A stretch of DNA of 64,000 nt, from NCBI GenBank assembly GCA_007695145.1, contig REEI01000075.1:1-64000 (forward strand), read 5' to 3'. Shown here piece after piece: positions 8,431 to 20,100 of the stretch. Both the position numbers and the translations under genes were made by a program. The DNA is from Saprospirales bacterium (GTDB taxonomy: Bacteria > Bacteroidota > Bacteroidia > Chitinophagales > Saprospiraceae). Numbering within the stretch: the first letter of the stretch is position 1; each line of letters starts with the position of its first letter. Below the pieces are notes generated by a model that ran no database searches, was not told the origin of the DNA, and saw only the letters and a list, made by a program, of their open reading frames with translations.

Positions 8431-9504
8431 CTACTCCATCGGTCCCCGGTAAATTATTTCAATGGCTTCGCTATTTTCAAGGTCAGATTCAAGAGAAATA
8501 GTTTGCTCTTCATGGCCATCATCAATAGCAATAGCAGCAGTATTGGGAGGAATGTCCCCGAGATTATGGGCATACAAAATGATGGTAGTACTGAAGCCGG
8601 TGAAAGTGTAGGGCACTGTTTTTCTGGCTCTCACTAATTCGTATTCAGTAATCACCCAATGATCACCAGCCTTAAGAGAAATAATATCACCATCGATTTG
8701 GTTATGATCCCAAACACTGATCTTTAGGTCTCTACTCTGTACTTCAATGGTGTACTTGGGTTTCACTTGAATATTTTCTATAGCCAGATCGGGAGGAGGG
8801 AGAAATTCGCCTACCATCCACTTTAGAATATCGTGGTCGGAATGCGCAAAGGAAGTCGCGCTGGTGAACCCAACCCATGCGGTAGGGCTGCCAATAATTT
8901 CCGCTATATCCAGCTTCGAGGACAGCACGGGAAAAATATAGCTATCCAACCAAAAGGTGAGAAAACCGTTTTTGTATTCTATTCTTGCAAAATGGGGCTC
9001 CCCATCACTCATCTCTGGAATTTGATGAACTGTAGCGTGTCTTTTGAATCCTCCCTTAACAGGATCAAAGTAACTCAAGGTGATGTGATTTCTGCTGCCT
9101 TCATTATTATCATAGGTATCGAACTCAATTGCGACACCTCCACTCAGACCCTTGTATCCGATGCTGTCACCAAAGCCTCCCAGTTCCTGAAGATCGTTGT
9201 TGTGTATAACAAATGCAAATCCATCGCCTCCCCTATGGATGGGATCCTGATTGGTCATTTTGAAAATGAATTCCGTTTCAAAACCCTTTGAAAGGTTTAT
9301 TTGCCTGCGTGAAAACCAGGTAGCTCCCTGTTGGTAGGGCTTGGAAGGTGTCAACCTGAGACGGTCCTCAAAAAACTGAGCATTACCTGTGATGGTAAGA
9401 TCTTCCTGATGTGCGCTGAAATCATCTATTTGAAGGAGTTTCTGAGCTGAGCCCAAAAAGGGAACAGCCAATACGATCAACACAATAAACCAATTCTTCA
9501 ACAT
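8431..9504 (-). CDS. Secreted L-type (legume-like) lectin domain protein
   Basis: A 357-residue exported protein. The signal peptide MLKNWFIVLIVLAVPFLGSA starts at 9504; the frame extends seven codons further to 9525, but those residues precede a normal signal. The mature N-terminal ~210 residues form a bacterial L-type lectin domain: GFETEFIFKM, GGDGFAFVIHN, GGVAIEFDTYDN and a final AWVGFTSATS strand, with Asp/Asn residues that in the family bind Ca2+ and sugar. A second C-terminal beta domain (~110 residues) begins PDLAIENIQVKPKYTIEVQ. No T9SS sorting signal is obvious. The protein probably binds glycans outside the cell. Confidence 0.85.
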   Translation of the reverse strand: MLKNWFIVLIVLAVPFLGSAQKLLQIDDFSAHQEDLTITGNAQFFEDRLRLTPSKPYQQGATWFSRRQINLSKGFETEFIFKMTNQDPIHRGGDGFAFVIHNNDLQELGGFGDSIGYKGLSGGVAIEFDTYDNNEGSRNHITLSYFDPVKGGFKRHATVHQIPEMSDGEPHFARIEYKNGFLTFWLDSYIFPVLSSKLDIAEIIGSPTAWVGFTSATSFAHSDHDILKWMVGEFLPPPDLAIENIQVKPKYTIEVQSRDLKISVWDHNQIDGDIISLKAGDHWVITEYELVRARKTVPYTFTGFSTTIILYAHNLGDIPPNTAAIAIDDGHEEQTISLESDLENSEAIEIIYRGPME

Positions 9505-9856
9505 GATTCCTGAAATTATTTTCAAACGCCCGGGACTGGTGTAAGCTTTATTTGTATATAAATCACTGTATAAGCACAGCCCTAATATTGCTGCAAAGTT
9601 GGCAATTTTCCCGAAACTTTTATCACCCTGGGATGAATAAAAGCTAAATTACAGCAATTAAGCGATACAATTTCAATAAGTTACACTTGCTATCAGTCAC
9701 CTAAAACAATTTATCCTCAATCTGTAAAGAGTTAGAAGTTGTTTCTGTTTCCTTTTAGAGGGAAATCAAAGGCTACGGCCAGAAAAATATATTCCTTAAT
9801 TTTGTGAACCATTAGGTCCTTTCAATCCTTGAAAAGAAGATAAATTTTAGAATAGT
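9505..9856. other. Divergent promoter region, lectin and ferredoxin genes
   Basis: About 350 bp between divergent starts. The ferredoxin side has a perfect -7 type box (9797-9804). I found no matching box for the lectin gene and no gene in this stretch. Confidence 0.6.
9797..9804 (+). promoter_or_regulatory. -7 element (TAATTTTG) of the ferredoxin gene
   Basis: A perfect TAnnTTTG match 52 bp before the ATG. No convincing TTTG was found at the -33 position, so this is a half-supported promoter. Confidence 0.45.
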
Positions 9857-10204
9857 ATGGCCATTATCATAACAGAAGAGTGCATCAATTGTGGAGCGTG
9901 TGAACCTGAATGCCCCAATAATGCCATTTACGAGGGTGGAATTGACTGGGCAGTAGCAGATGGAACCAATGTCAAGGGAAAGTATGAACTCGAGGATGGG
10001 CGAAAGGTTGATGTGAATGAAAAACAGAAGCCCATTGACGAAGATATCTACTACATTGTACCGGAAAAATGTACTGAATGCGTAGGATTCCACGAAGAGC
10101 CCCAGTGCGCGGCAGTTTGTCCGGTGGATTGTTGTGTTCCGGACCCCGACAGAGAGGAAAGCGAGGAGGTTTTATTGGAAAGAAAAGCTAAATTACACTT
10201 GTGA
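9857..10204 (+). CDS. 4Fe-4S dicluster ferredoxin
   Basis: A 115-residue soluble electron carrier with two cysteine clusters. The first is CINCGACEPECP (Cys9, 12, 15, 19). The second is CTECVGFHEEPQCAAVCP (Cys72, 75, 84, 88), followed by VDCC (Cys92-93). The eight-residue spacing in the second cluster is typical of the Bacteroidota/Alvin-type 2[4Fe-4S] ferredoxins. A ~50-residue acidic insertion separates the clusters. It is a single gene, convergent with the glycosyltransferase. Its redox partner cannot be inferred from neighbours. Confidence 0.93.
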   Translation: MAIIITEECINCGACEPECPNNAIYEGGIDWAVADGTNVKGKYELEDGRKVDVNEKQKPIDEDIYYIVPEKCTECVGFHEEPQCAAVCPVDCCVPDPDREESEEVLLERKAKLHL

Positions 10205-10268
10205 GTTGAGGGATTTTTTGAAGTCCATACAAGTGGAAATCAAAAAGCTAAAAAACGGAAGGATCAAT

Positions 10269-11318
10269 TTATGGGCCTGGTGATCTCCTTCTAAATGCAG
10301 CATGCACTTTTGCTAAAACCATCGCTATCGTTATTGCATCCATGCTTTTGTGAGCCACTTCAGCGGCCTTTGCATCCTTTAACCTGCCGTAAATACTACA
10401 GGGCCTTCCTTCCATCTCAACCTGCACAATACCTTCTCTATTTTTAAGAGGTGAAAACCCGGCATGGGGATGGGTAGGACCCCAAATCGATACCACCGGA
10501 ATACCACTAATTGCAGCCATGTGCATATTGGCCGAATCCATGCAAATCATCAGATCGATCTGTCGCATAAGGAACAGTTCCTCCTCCAAAGAAAATTTAC
10601 CGGCTATAATATGATCTTCAGTTTGCTGTAAGTAGTTCTTGATGATGGAGATTTCTCTTTCGCCTGCACCGAACCAAAGTATCTTATTTCCCTCTTCCCT
10701 CAATTGTTCGCACAATTTCCTAACCCGGTCTACAGGCCACTCTTTGGAAGAGTGAGCTGCGAAGGGTGCAATTCCAATCCATTTGTCATTACCTTTTTCC
10801 TTTATGAGATCCAAAATGGATTCCGACGATCTTCCCAAAGTCGGCAAAACCATTTTATCGAATTCCCATTTCAATCCGGCCTTCTGAAAAACTTTGGCAT
10901 ACCTGACAATGCTGTGGGGCAATGGAGGGCAATGAATGGCACCTCTTTTCAACAACTGTCTCTTTTCCGCCCTTCCTTTATCAATGGTATAAACTGGAGT
11001 TCCGCTGAGTCTGAAAAGAAAACCTATTATTCTCGATCTTAGGGAGGAGTGGAGATCAATTACTGCCTTGAATTTATACTTTTTCAATTCCTTGTAGAGC
11101 CTGTAAAGACCAATGAAGCCCTTGTGCTTTCCCTTCAAGTCAGGACCCAAAAAGCTGAAACCTTCCCGGTTTTCAAATAGAGGTTCATAAAAAGGTTTAC
11201 TGAGAAATTGGATTTCTATACCTTCATTTCGGTCGATAATACTTTTTACCAAAGGTGAAGCAATAGCAACATCACCCATGGCGGAAAATCTAATCACTAA
11301 GTATTTTTCAGGGGACAT
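10269..11318 (-). CDS. Glycosyltransferase family 9 (heptosyltransferase-like)
   Basis: A 349-residue GT9 enzyme. The N-terminus YLVIRFSAMGDVAIASPL is the family acceptor-side motif. The C-terminal nucleotide-sugar half carries IGIAPFAAHSSKEWP, KILWFGAGERE, DLMICMDSANMHMAAISGIP and VSIWGPTHPHAGFSPL, the last two forming the donor pocket. Relatives transfer heptose or other sugars to lipopolysaccharide core from the cytoplasmic face. The DUF4254 gene lies 79 bp upstream on the same strand, a pairing I recall from other Bacteroidota, so the two probably act together in envelope glycan synthesis. The sugar itself is not determined. Confidence 0.9.
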   Translation of the reverse strand: MSPEKYLVIRFSAMGDVAIASPLVKSIIDRNEGIEIQFLSKPFYEPLFENREGFSFLGPDLKGKHKGFIGLYRLYKELKKYKFKAVIDLHSSLRSRIIGFLFRLSGTPVYTIDKGRAEKRQLLKRGAIHCPPLPHSIVRYAKVFQKAGLKWEFDKMVLPTLGRSSESILDLIKEKGNDKWIGIAPFAAHSSKEWPVDRVRKLCEQLREEGNKILWFGAGEREISIIKNYLQQTEDHIIAGKFSLEEELFLMRQIDLMICMDSANMHMAAISGIPVVSIWGPTHPHAGFSPLKNREGIVQVEMEGRPCSIYGRLKDAKAAEVAHKSMDAITIAMVLAKVHAAFRRRSPGP

Positions 11319-11397
11319 TTATTTTGTACTGCTTGTTCAGCATGGGTCATTCCGCAGGAAAAATGAAATAGATTTTTGCACAATCCAATCCATGTAT

Positions 11398-12012
11398 TTA
11401 TTTTTTTCTGGCATACAGTACTGGATTGAGGGCCTCATCATTGTACATTTTCATTTGCCGGTACACTTTTGCAATTCTCAAGCCCGAGCTGATATCTTCG
11501 ATCAACTGATTGATGGCTATACTTAGGTCATCTTGTTGTTGACGAAGAACTGCCAGCTTTTGCATACAAGTCGCTTTGTGGTCATTATCCGCCTCCGGCC
11601 GGTTGGTCTCCACCTCCATATGATAAATCTTAAGGCAAAGGATGGAAAGTCGGTCGATGGCCCAACCGGGACTTTCAGTATTCAATCTGGCTTCAGGACT
11701 AAAATTTTGGGGAATTATATTACTGAGTAGTTGATCGTCCAACCTTTCCACTGTATCCGTACGCACCTGATTAGAGTGGTCTATTCTCCGCTTGATTTCC
11801 ATGCCATAAGCATTGTCGATGGCAGGGTCCCGTATGATGTCCTCCAAATGCCATTGGATGGTATCGATCGTACATTTTTCATATAGTGTATGATAGAAAG
11901 TCTCCTTGTCATAAGGATTCTCGGGCTTTATATCAACACTGTCTTCAATGTGATAATCGTCGATTGCCCTTTCAAATATCCGGATCATTTCTCCGGCGTT
12001 CCAATTCCTCAT
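11398..12012 (-). CDS. DUF4254 family protein
   Basis: A 204-residue soluble, mainly helical protein. The family is recognised by IDTIQWHLEDIIRDPAID, the KRRIDHSNQVRTDTVERLDD stretch and a C-terminal helical segment with KLAVLRQQQDDL. Function unknown; it sits beside a GT9 glycosyltransferase here. The N-terminus MRNWNAGEMIRIFERAIDDY looks complete. A perfect TATCTTTG box (12032-12025) is only 12 bp before the ATG, implying a very short leader. Confidence 0.85.
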   Translation of the reverse strand: MRNWNAGEMIRIFERAIDDYHIEDSVDIKPENPYDKETFYHTLYEKCTIDTIQWHLEDIIRDPAIDNAYGMEIKRRIDHSNQVRTDTVERLDDQLLSNIIPQNFSPEARLNTESPGWAIDRLSILCLKIYHMEVETNRPEADNDHKATCMQKLAVLRQQQDDLSIAINQLIEDISSGLRIAKVYRQMKMYNDEALNPVLYARKK

Positions 12013-12024
12013 TTATTTTTTTTG

Positions 12025-12032
12025 CAAAGATA
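12025..12032 (-). promoter_or_regulatory. -7 element (TATCTTTG) before the DUF4254 gene
   Basis: Perfect TAnnTTTG on the minus strand. The nearest TTTG upstream is 26 bp away, longer than the usual 19-21, so the -33 part is uncertain. Confidence 0.4.
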
Positions 12033-12069
12033 AAAAATCAGAGAGATTGGCAGCGCGACAAAGGCTCCA

Positions 12070-14115
12070 TTATGGCCTTTTCCTTCCACTAACCCTCCAT
12101 AAGCGCAATATGAGTTGTTCCAAAAGGAGTGCAAAGAGAGCAATTGCAATACACCACTGCCATAGTTCATTGCCAATTCTTGCCGAACTTAGCAATCTTC
12201 CATCGGTGGCACCCGTTCCCTGAGAGATTACTTTAATGTGATCTGCTGTTATCTCTTCGAGTTCATCTGCCGACCAGGCTTCCACAGCACTCTCGCGGCG
12301 ATCGAAATTAAAGGCGACAATCTTGTGCAAGTCGTTACCCCTTCTAACCTCATAAAAGCCCGGCTCCTTTACCTGATCGTAAACATTCAAATAGAGACTT
12401 GCGCCTCTTCTTTCCATTCCCGGCACGAATTCACCTCTTCCTGTTATCCTAAATTCAGCCTGTCTTTCTGCGCTAATATTTCGTATAGGAATCAGCTGAT
12501 CTGATCCGAGCACATAAGCAGGTTTGTCCAACTGCCCTGAAGCAATACTCGCCCTGTATAATAGAGGGACAAAAATCTCACCATTGGAAACCAAATCATT
12601 CCACTGTTCATCCAAAGGTGCTGAAGAGATAAATAAGGCACCCGAACCATGGCGATGTTTAGCCACATAGGCGCTGTTATCCCTATAGGTAAGTAAGGGA
12701 AGACCGGGATTTTGACCGCCTGCTGCTAGTGTATAGCGGCCTTTAGCAACAGGGAGTGAGAGATCTTCCCTAATTTGCTCAAACACACCTGCAAAAATGG
12801 GGTCCTCTAAATTGATACTACCTACATTAAAATTACCCTCTTGCCATTCACCTGGTTGATTTACCCCTAAACGGTTCGAAAGGCTCCAAAGGGCTTCTGC
12901 TCCATTTTGAGGTGAGGGGAAGAAAAGAATATTACCCCCTGAATTCAGGTAATTCTCGAGTTCGGAGGCAAAACCGGAAGATATACCTGTTGGTTGATTG
13001 AGAATAATCAGACTGTAATTTGAAAAAACGCCGTAATTGATATTGGTTTCCCGCATCAGATCCTCACTCAGGTAAGGTATACCTTGAAAAAGCGCAGAAA
13101 GAAAGCGATTGGATTGATCAGTGCTGTGAATAGTGAGAACATTGATATTGTCCCTAACGTGAAAAGCAATGTGATAGTCATCGTCAAACTGAATAGGATA
13201 ATCGGTAATAGAAACAGTGGCTTTCTGCCAACCCGTTCTATTGATGGTAAAAGTGACGGTATCTACCAGAGTCTCTCCAGCCCGGAGAGAAATGCGCCCC
13301 GCAGGTCTTCGCTGATCACCCAATTGGAGTTCGAGATTGACCTCTTCGGGATTGAATTGATCGTGATTGGTAACCTGAACCAACAGCTCCCCTGTTTGAT
13401 TGATTATTTGGATCGGTTGGGAAAACCAAACAGAATCAACACTGACATTTCTGCTTTGGACCGAGGCCAAATGAACCAGATAAATGTTTTTAGAGGTATC
13501 TTCCATCCCTTCAAATCCGGTAATATTTTTCTGAAAGTCAGAAATCAGGTAAAAACTCCTGGATTCCGGCGAATAGTTTCTAAGGGCGTGGGTTTGTCGC
13601 TGAAAAACTTCCGAAAGAGTTCGCACCGCCGGCGAAGTGCTGATATCTTCCAACATGTCAAGGGCTTGTTCCCGATTGTACAATCGCTGATGCCTGTTTT
13701 CAAAGTCACCCGTGATCAGTTGGAATTCATCAGATTCTCCATAGCTATTGATGATGTCCCGAGCAATAATGCGAGCATTATCAAGCAAATTGATGTCCCG
13801 CCCCATAGAGCTCATGCTGAAGGAATTATCGACAAAAATGCTAACACCCCTATTTCCGGTCACTTGTTGTTCTCCTGTGGGTATGACTGGCTGAGCGAAG
13901 GCAAGCACTAAAAAAGCCACAGCTAGCAGGCGCATCAATAGGACCAGCAAGTGCTTCAACCTTCTGCTCTGTTGACTCGTCTCCTTTATCTCTCTCAAAA
14001 AAGCAGTATTGCTGAAATACACTTTTTTGAATCTCCTAAACTGAAAAAGATGTATAATAATGGGGATGGCCAAAAAGAGCAGCCCCCAGAGAAAAACCGG
14101 ATTTATAAATTGCAT
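12070..14115 (-). CDS. BatA-type membrane protein with von Willebrand factor A domain
   Basis: A 681-residue inner-membrane protein. The N-terminus (residues 1-80) has the double membrane-spanning BatA/aerotolerance-regulator signature FINPVFLWGLLFLAIPIIIH and SRRLKHLLVLLMRLLAVAFL. A VWA domain follows with a partial MIDAS motif DNSFSMSS (~91-98). A glutamine-amidotransferase-like flavodoxin fold is suggested around 330-420 (SLIILNQP). A C-terminal hydrophobic segment ends LLEQLILRLWRVSGRKRP. Such proteins are common in Bacteroidota, often near other Bat genes; the exact role is unknown. It stands alone here, 57 bp upstream of the DUF4254 gene. Confidence 0.88.
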   Translation of the reverse strand: MQFINPVFLWGLLFLAIPIIIHLFQFRRFKKVYFSNTAFLREIKETSQQSRRLKHLLVLLMRLLAVAFLVLAFAQPVIPTGEQQVTGNRGVSIFVDNSFSMSSMGRDINLLDNARIIARDIINSYGESDEFQLITGDFENRHQRLYNREQALDMLEDISTSPAVRTLSEVFQRQTHALRNYSPESRSFYLISDFQKNITGFEGMEDTSKNIYLVHLASVQSRNVSVDSVWFSQPIQIINQTGELLVQVTNHDQFNPEEVNLELQLGDQRRPAGRISLRAGETLVDTVTFTINRTGWQKATVSITDYPIQFDDDYHIAFHVRDNINVLTIHSTDQSNRFLSALFQGIPYLSEDLMRETNINYGVFSNYSLIILNQPTGISSGFASELENYLNSGGNILFFPSPQNGAEALWSLSNRLGVNQPGEWQEGNFNVGSINLEDPIFAGVFEQIREDLSLPVAKGRYTLAAGGQNPGLPLLTYRDNSAYVAKHRHGSGALFISSAPLDEQWNDLVSNGEIFVPLLYRASIASGQLDKPAYVLGSDQLIPIRNISAERQAEFRITGRGEFVPGMERRGASLYLNVYDQVKEPGFYEVRRGNDLHKIVAFNFDRRESAVEAWSADELEEITADHIKVISQGTGATDGRLLSSARIGNELWQWCIAIALFALLLEQLILRLWRVSGRKRP

Positions 14116-14193
14116 AATTTGCTAATATGACGCCACTTGTTTACGGAATAATTATATGAACGCAAAACGGGCATACTTGTTACAAAAAGGACC

Positions 14194-17100
14194 TCACCTG
14201 ATCAGCACAATATCCTGAATAAGGAGTTGCTCTCTTTCCTCGCTATCGATGTAAATTACACGGATCACAAAAACTCCCGGGTCCAGTGCCTCATCCCTGA
14301 AGGTGCCATCCCATCCAAAATTAGGATCACCAGGCGGAAAATTGACGCGCTGGAAAACCCTACTCCCCCAACGGTCAAATATCTCCATGCTCCGTATGTT
14401 TGCCAAGGTAGCATTCGTATGGATATACAATCTATCGTTTACTCCATCATCGTTGGGTGAAAAGGCAGTAGGTACAAACAGATCAGATTGCCCGGCAAAA
14501 GCAACATTTAACAAAATTACTGCATCTCCCTCGCATCCACCCGGACTAACTACCATTAGGCGCACTTCAGTCGTTTCCGGCCAATCGATCAAAACTGGCT
14601 TGAGACAGTCGGAACAACTCAAAATCTCAGCAGGCTCCCAATTGATCGATACTAGCTCAGTACCGTCCGGAACAATAACTGGATTGAAGCTGTAAGCTTC
14701 TCCAAACTGAACTTGTACAGCTTCCGGTAAGAGGATTTCAATATCCTCCCTTTGGTCTGTAATTTCCACTTCCAATATTTCAGATTCGCAATCCCCAGAC
14801 TCGATATATCTAACCCTCAAGGGATAAATACCTGCGGGGAGGTCTTCAAATACACCTTCCGAGAAATAAGTACTCCCTCCATCGATACTGAATAATAGTT
14901 GCTCACTCTCATTGAATAAAATATTCCCGCCCATACTGTTACAATCCCAATCTCCAACTGTGAATTCAGGAAATATATCCAAAGGAGGGTCAATGGTATA
15001 CTCCAGGAATTTAGAGCATCCGTTGATTGGATTGAACACCTCCAGATACACGATACTGGGATCAAAAACTTCTAAAGTATCCCCTGTTAAAAGCCTTGCA
15101 TATCCGTCTTCAAAAATCCAATTAAAAACAAGAGAGTCATTGGATGCGGGATTGGATTTGGGAATCAGGAAAACAGGAAGAGTGCCACATGGATCGCAGT
15201 CGATACATTCTATACCTGCCTCCGGTTCTAAAAAATTCCCTGTAATCCGGATAAGGGTGTCGGCCCTACATCGATTGTTGCGATCAATCACTTCAATCAA
15301 ATAAGCACCCGTTTGGTCCAATGAAAAAACACCTGTTTCGTTAATTTCGACTGTATCTCCGGCTTCTTTTATCAGAGCAAAGTCTACTTCATCATGCGCT
15401 GAAAAGAGGTCGACCCTCAGATTGATCTCAGGTGTGAGGCAATTCAACTCAAACTCACCCTCTACCCCAAAGACCGGAATATCAAAATCTGCATTTACCA
15501 CCATTGAATCCACTGCTGCACAACCATTGTCAAAAGAGGTTACAGAAAAAATATAAGTTCCTTCACGGTTGACAAGAGGTCTAAGGCTATGTTCACCGGC
15601 CAGAATGGTGCCGTTCACACTAGTCCATTCAATAATAAAATTGGACAGGTCTCCTGCTATAGTACCACTTAAATTCAACTCCCGGTTTTGACAATCAAGC
15701 ATCAAATTTTCTCCCGCAGAAATTACAGGCCGGATGGTATCAATTCCAATTATCAGAGAATCCCTTCCTGAACAACCGTTATCGGGATTAGTAATAGTCA
15801 TCAAATAAGTACCCGGAGCATCAATAATTGGATTTAGGCTACTGTCTCCTGAGAGGATATGGCCATTTGTACTTGTCCAGTGTACAATAAAATGAGGATC
15901 TACATCTGATAAGCTTCCATCCAGGGTAAGCATACTATCGGAGCAGCTAAGAGTTTGTTCAGGACCGGGATTGACAAAAGGCACCTCAGAATTATTGTTA
16001 ACCAGCACAGTATCAAAAGACTGACAATTATTTGTCGGATCGATAACCTGAAGTACAAAAATTCCCTCAGGGCTGGCAACAACCGCATTGGAATCCGGAG
16101 AGCTCAGTATCCTTCCTTCAAGGGCTTCCCAACTGTAAATCCATTCACCATTGACAGCTGAATCGGGAACCATAAGCAGAGCAATGGAATCTAAGCAACC
16201 TGTTAAAAGATCGGGACCACCATTAGCAATAGGATCCTCCCTGCTGTCCTCCACGACGATGATTCGACTAACCGAGCAACCGTTTTCTTTATTGGTCAGT
16301 TGAAATAGAAATTCACCTCCTTCCACTACGGAGATGAGGTAACCGAGACTGTCCAATACAACGAACTCAGCAGTTCCTTGCCAAACGGCCTCCAATTCAA
16401 TTCCCTTGTCTGAAGAGGAGGCATCAAGCACAAGATGATTGGTAGCGCAATCGAGAATCCCATCACTGGTAATTTCAACATAAGGAAAATCAGCATCGGC
16501 AATAACTTCAGTGGTATCAAATGATGAGCATGCAAACTCGAGATTTACAACCTCAAGCACATAGGTTCCAGGTGCATTCACCGTAGGAAAAAGAGAATTG
16601 GCACCTTCTATGAAGTTCCCATCCAGACTGGTCCAGCTGTAAGAAAATCCGGCTCCCTGATCTGATCCACCTCCGTTGAGGCTAAGAAGGGTGTCACTGC
16701 AGTTCAAAGTAATATTCGCTCCTGCATCAGCAATTGGGAAGGGAGCTACATTCCATGTGATTGTAGCACTATCCATGCGACTGCAACCATTGAGGGTATC
16801 GAGAACAAGAGCGTAGTAAACTCCACCGGCATCTACTTGAATTACAAAATCACCAATGCTGCCTGAAATACTGCCATTTAGAGTACTCCACTCTACACCA
16901 TAAGGCACCTCAGATGGGGCAATCAGCTCAACTAAACCCACTTGATCACCGCAGCCCTCTACTTCTTCAGCCAGCAATGTAAATTCAGGCTCTGAAATAT
17001 CCTCCACTACCGTGATACTATCGAGAAAAAAGCAGCCGGTATTCAACTGAGTTAAAAGTAGAAAGTAGGTTCCGGCTGAGTCCACTACCAGGCTTTCAGG

Positions 17101-20100
17101 ATCACCGGAATTTGCAATTGGACCAGATCCTGTCTCCCATTGAAAATGGTAGTTCTCCGCCTCCAATTCGGTATCAGCAACAATTTCTGTCGATGTATTC
17201 AAACAGCTAAGAATTCCTGAAACCATCAGGTCAAAGGTGGGTGGAAGTGAATCCAGGATAACACTTAATTCCTGCTCGGAATTGCATTGGTTTTCTTCAA
17301 ATGTAACAACAAGAGAATAAATCCCATCATTTGAAACGGTAATTGAGTCTAAACTGCCAGGGCCAGCAATGGAGTTGCCATTGTAAAACCATTCGAAGAC
17401 TGCTGTAAGGGAAGTCGTCTGCAAATTGGCATTAAGAGTAGTTGTAGAATCCACACAGCTGAGTATAGCATTCCCCTCAATAGTAAATTCCGGAATTTCG
17501 TCATTGGAGATCACCAAAACGGAATCCGTGCTAAAGCAGCTGTTCTCTGAATTAAAAACCGAAAGTGTGTATAGCCCGGGCTGGTCAACCATAGCCACTG
17601 CTAAAGAATCTCCTTCTACGATATTTCCATTTGTAGTACTCCAGATATAGGAGAATTGGGGGCCTTCGGAAGAGTTACTTCCATCAAGGAGGACAGAGGT
17701 AGAATCACAACCAACCTCCAATTCGGGTCCGGCATCAGCCAGTGGGCTTTCTATGTCCTGATCAACAATGACTGTTTCAACTGAGGTACAATTATTATCT
17801 GAAAAGGTCACTGAAACGGTATAATCCCCAGGGGCTCCGATCAACAACCACAGAGAATCCGGAGAGGACAAAATCTCACCATTTGAGGTATTCCATATCA
17901 CCGAAAAGTCCTCATCTTGCACCACTTCAAACCCAATCCAACCCTGCTCAAATTGACAATTCAATTCAGGCGTTTGGAGCAAAAAAAGAGATGGCAAGTC
18001 CTCATCTGGAGATACGGCCACAGTATCTGTTGAGGTACATCCATTGATTTGATTGGTCACTTCCAGGATATAGGTGCCCGGGCCCAATATTTCAATTTGG
18101 GGTAGTTCATTGGAGCCTGAAATACTCCCTGGCTGAGCAGTCCATGAATAAATAATATCGGGCCCGAAAGAGGAGTTACCCCCATCCAGCACCAAAATGG
18201 AATCAGCACAGGTCCAGCTGGTATCGACCCCTGCATTTGCAACAGGCGCTTCTAGATCTGCTGTAATTTCAATTTCAAAAGTTTCTGTGCAAGCGTTCCC
18301 TATATTTGTTACAGCTAAAATGTAGGTACCTGAATTGTTGATAGTCACTTCATTCTGTTCCCCTCCAGAAACAATATTTCCGTTTACTGTACTCCATTCA
18401 AAGGCAAATTCTCCTGGGGGTTGAATAGAAGCCAACAGTTGCATTTCATCCTGAATGCAGTTTAGGCTTCCTATTTCAAAAATTTGACCCTCCGGGCTTG
18501 CCAAATCTATTTCGACCAACACACTGTCTATATTTTCGCAACCATTATCCTGATCAGTAACCACAACAAAATACCATCCCGGCAAGACAACAGAAATAGT
18601 TTCGCCTGTTTCATCTCCTTCTATTCCCCCGGCTGGGCCATTCCAAATATATAGATATGAGGATTGCTGAGAACCAGGGAATATCGTGAGTTCGACCAGA
18701 CTATCTGCACAAGTCAGTACTGAACCGGATACAGAATCTATGGCGGGGGGTGATTTATCAACGCTTATTTCAACTACAACCTCAGAAGTGCACCCATTCT
18801 CTGAAAAAGTAACTTCTAACCAATAATCGCCCCCCTCATCAAAAGTAACAAAGGAGGAATCTGTTGATCCGGTGATATTGCCATTTGCAGTACTCCAATT
18901 AAATTGGGTAGAAAAATCATCCCCGTTTGCAACCGCAGCTTCAAGTGAACCAATATCATTCAAACAATCAAGTAGAGAATCACCTTCAATCAATATTTCG
19001 GGCACCACAAAATCCTCCAGTACCAAAACGGAGTCCAAAGCAATACACCCATTGTCATTATTGACTACTTCAATAAAGTACCAGCCAGGGGCATTTACAA
19101 GTGGACTTAGTCCATTTTGCCCGTTAATTATATTTCCCTCCGAGGTCGTCCACAGGTGGGAATAGGAAGCACCAGTGGAGGAGTTGCTGCCATCCAGTTC
19201 TATTTCCTCCTCCAGACAAGTCAAAACTCTATCTGATCCGGCATCTGCGACCGGGCTTTCATCGTCTTGTTCTACTACAATTGTTCCGAAGGTAATACAA
19301 CCGGTCTCATCAAATGAAATCTCCATTTCATAGCTGCCTGCATCACCAACAAGTACTACCAAAGAGTCTGTTGAACCAACTATAAAACCATTTGCGGTGG
19401 TCCAGCTTATGGTGTAGTCCATTACTTCACCATTCAACAATTCAAATCCTATCCAAAGGCTGTCGATCAAACAACTAATATTTTCGGCAGGCAGAGGCGC
19501 AATAACAGGAAAAATTCTATCGTCAATAATTTCAACTGAATCCGTTGCGCTGCAGCCATTATCCAGATTAATAACCTGGAGAAAATAGGTTCCCTCCTGA
19601 TCCGCAGATACAAAAAGACTGTCCGTGCTGCCCGTAAAGTTGCCATTTACAGTAGTCCAGACATACTCGAATTCAGTTCCCAGTGAAGAATTGTTACTCC
19701 CTAGAACAAATAGCGTATCAATACAATTTAAATCTAAATCCGGTCCAGCGTCAGCGATGGGAGCAGTAAAGTCACTTCCGATAATTATGGAATCAATTGA
19801 GGAGCAGCCGTTCTCAGAATTAGTAACCTCAACAAAGTAAGTTCCCTCAGCATCGAGTACAACAAAGAAAAATTCAGTACTACCGGTGATATTGCCATCG
19901 GGAGTAGTCCAGAGATAATCATAAGCTCCGGGAGGGTTCGCCTCTACTGAAATCTCAATAAAATCGCTGTAGCAATTGAGTATAGTATCACCGCTTAATG
20001 AAATATTTGGAGGATCAACATCCTGCATAATCTCTATAGAGACCTCCTCTGAAAAACAGGATAAAACATCGTCCTCCCAATGAAGGATAAGGGTATAAAC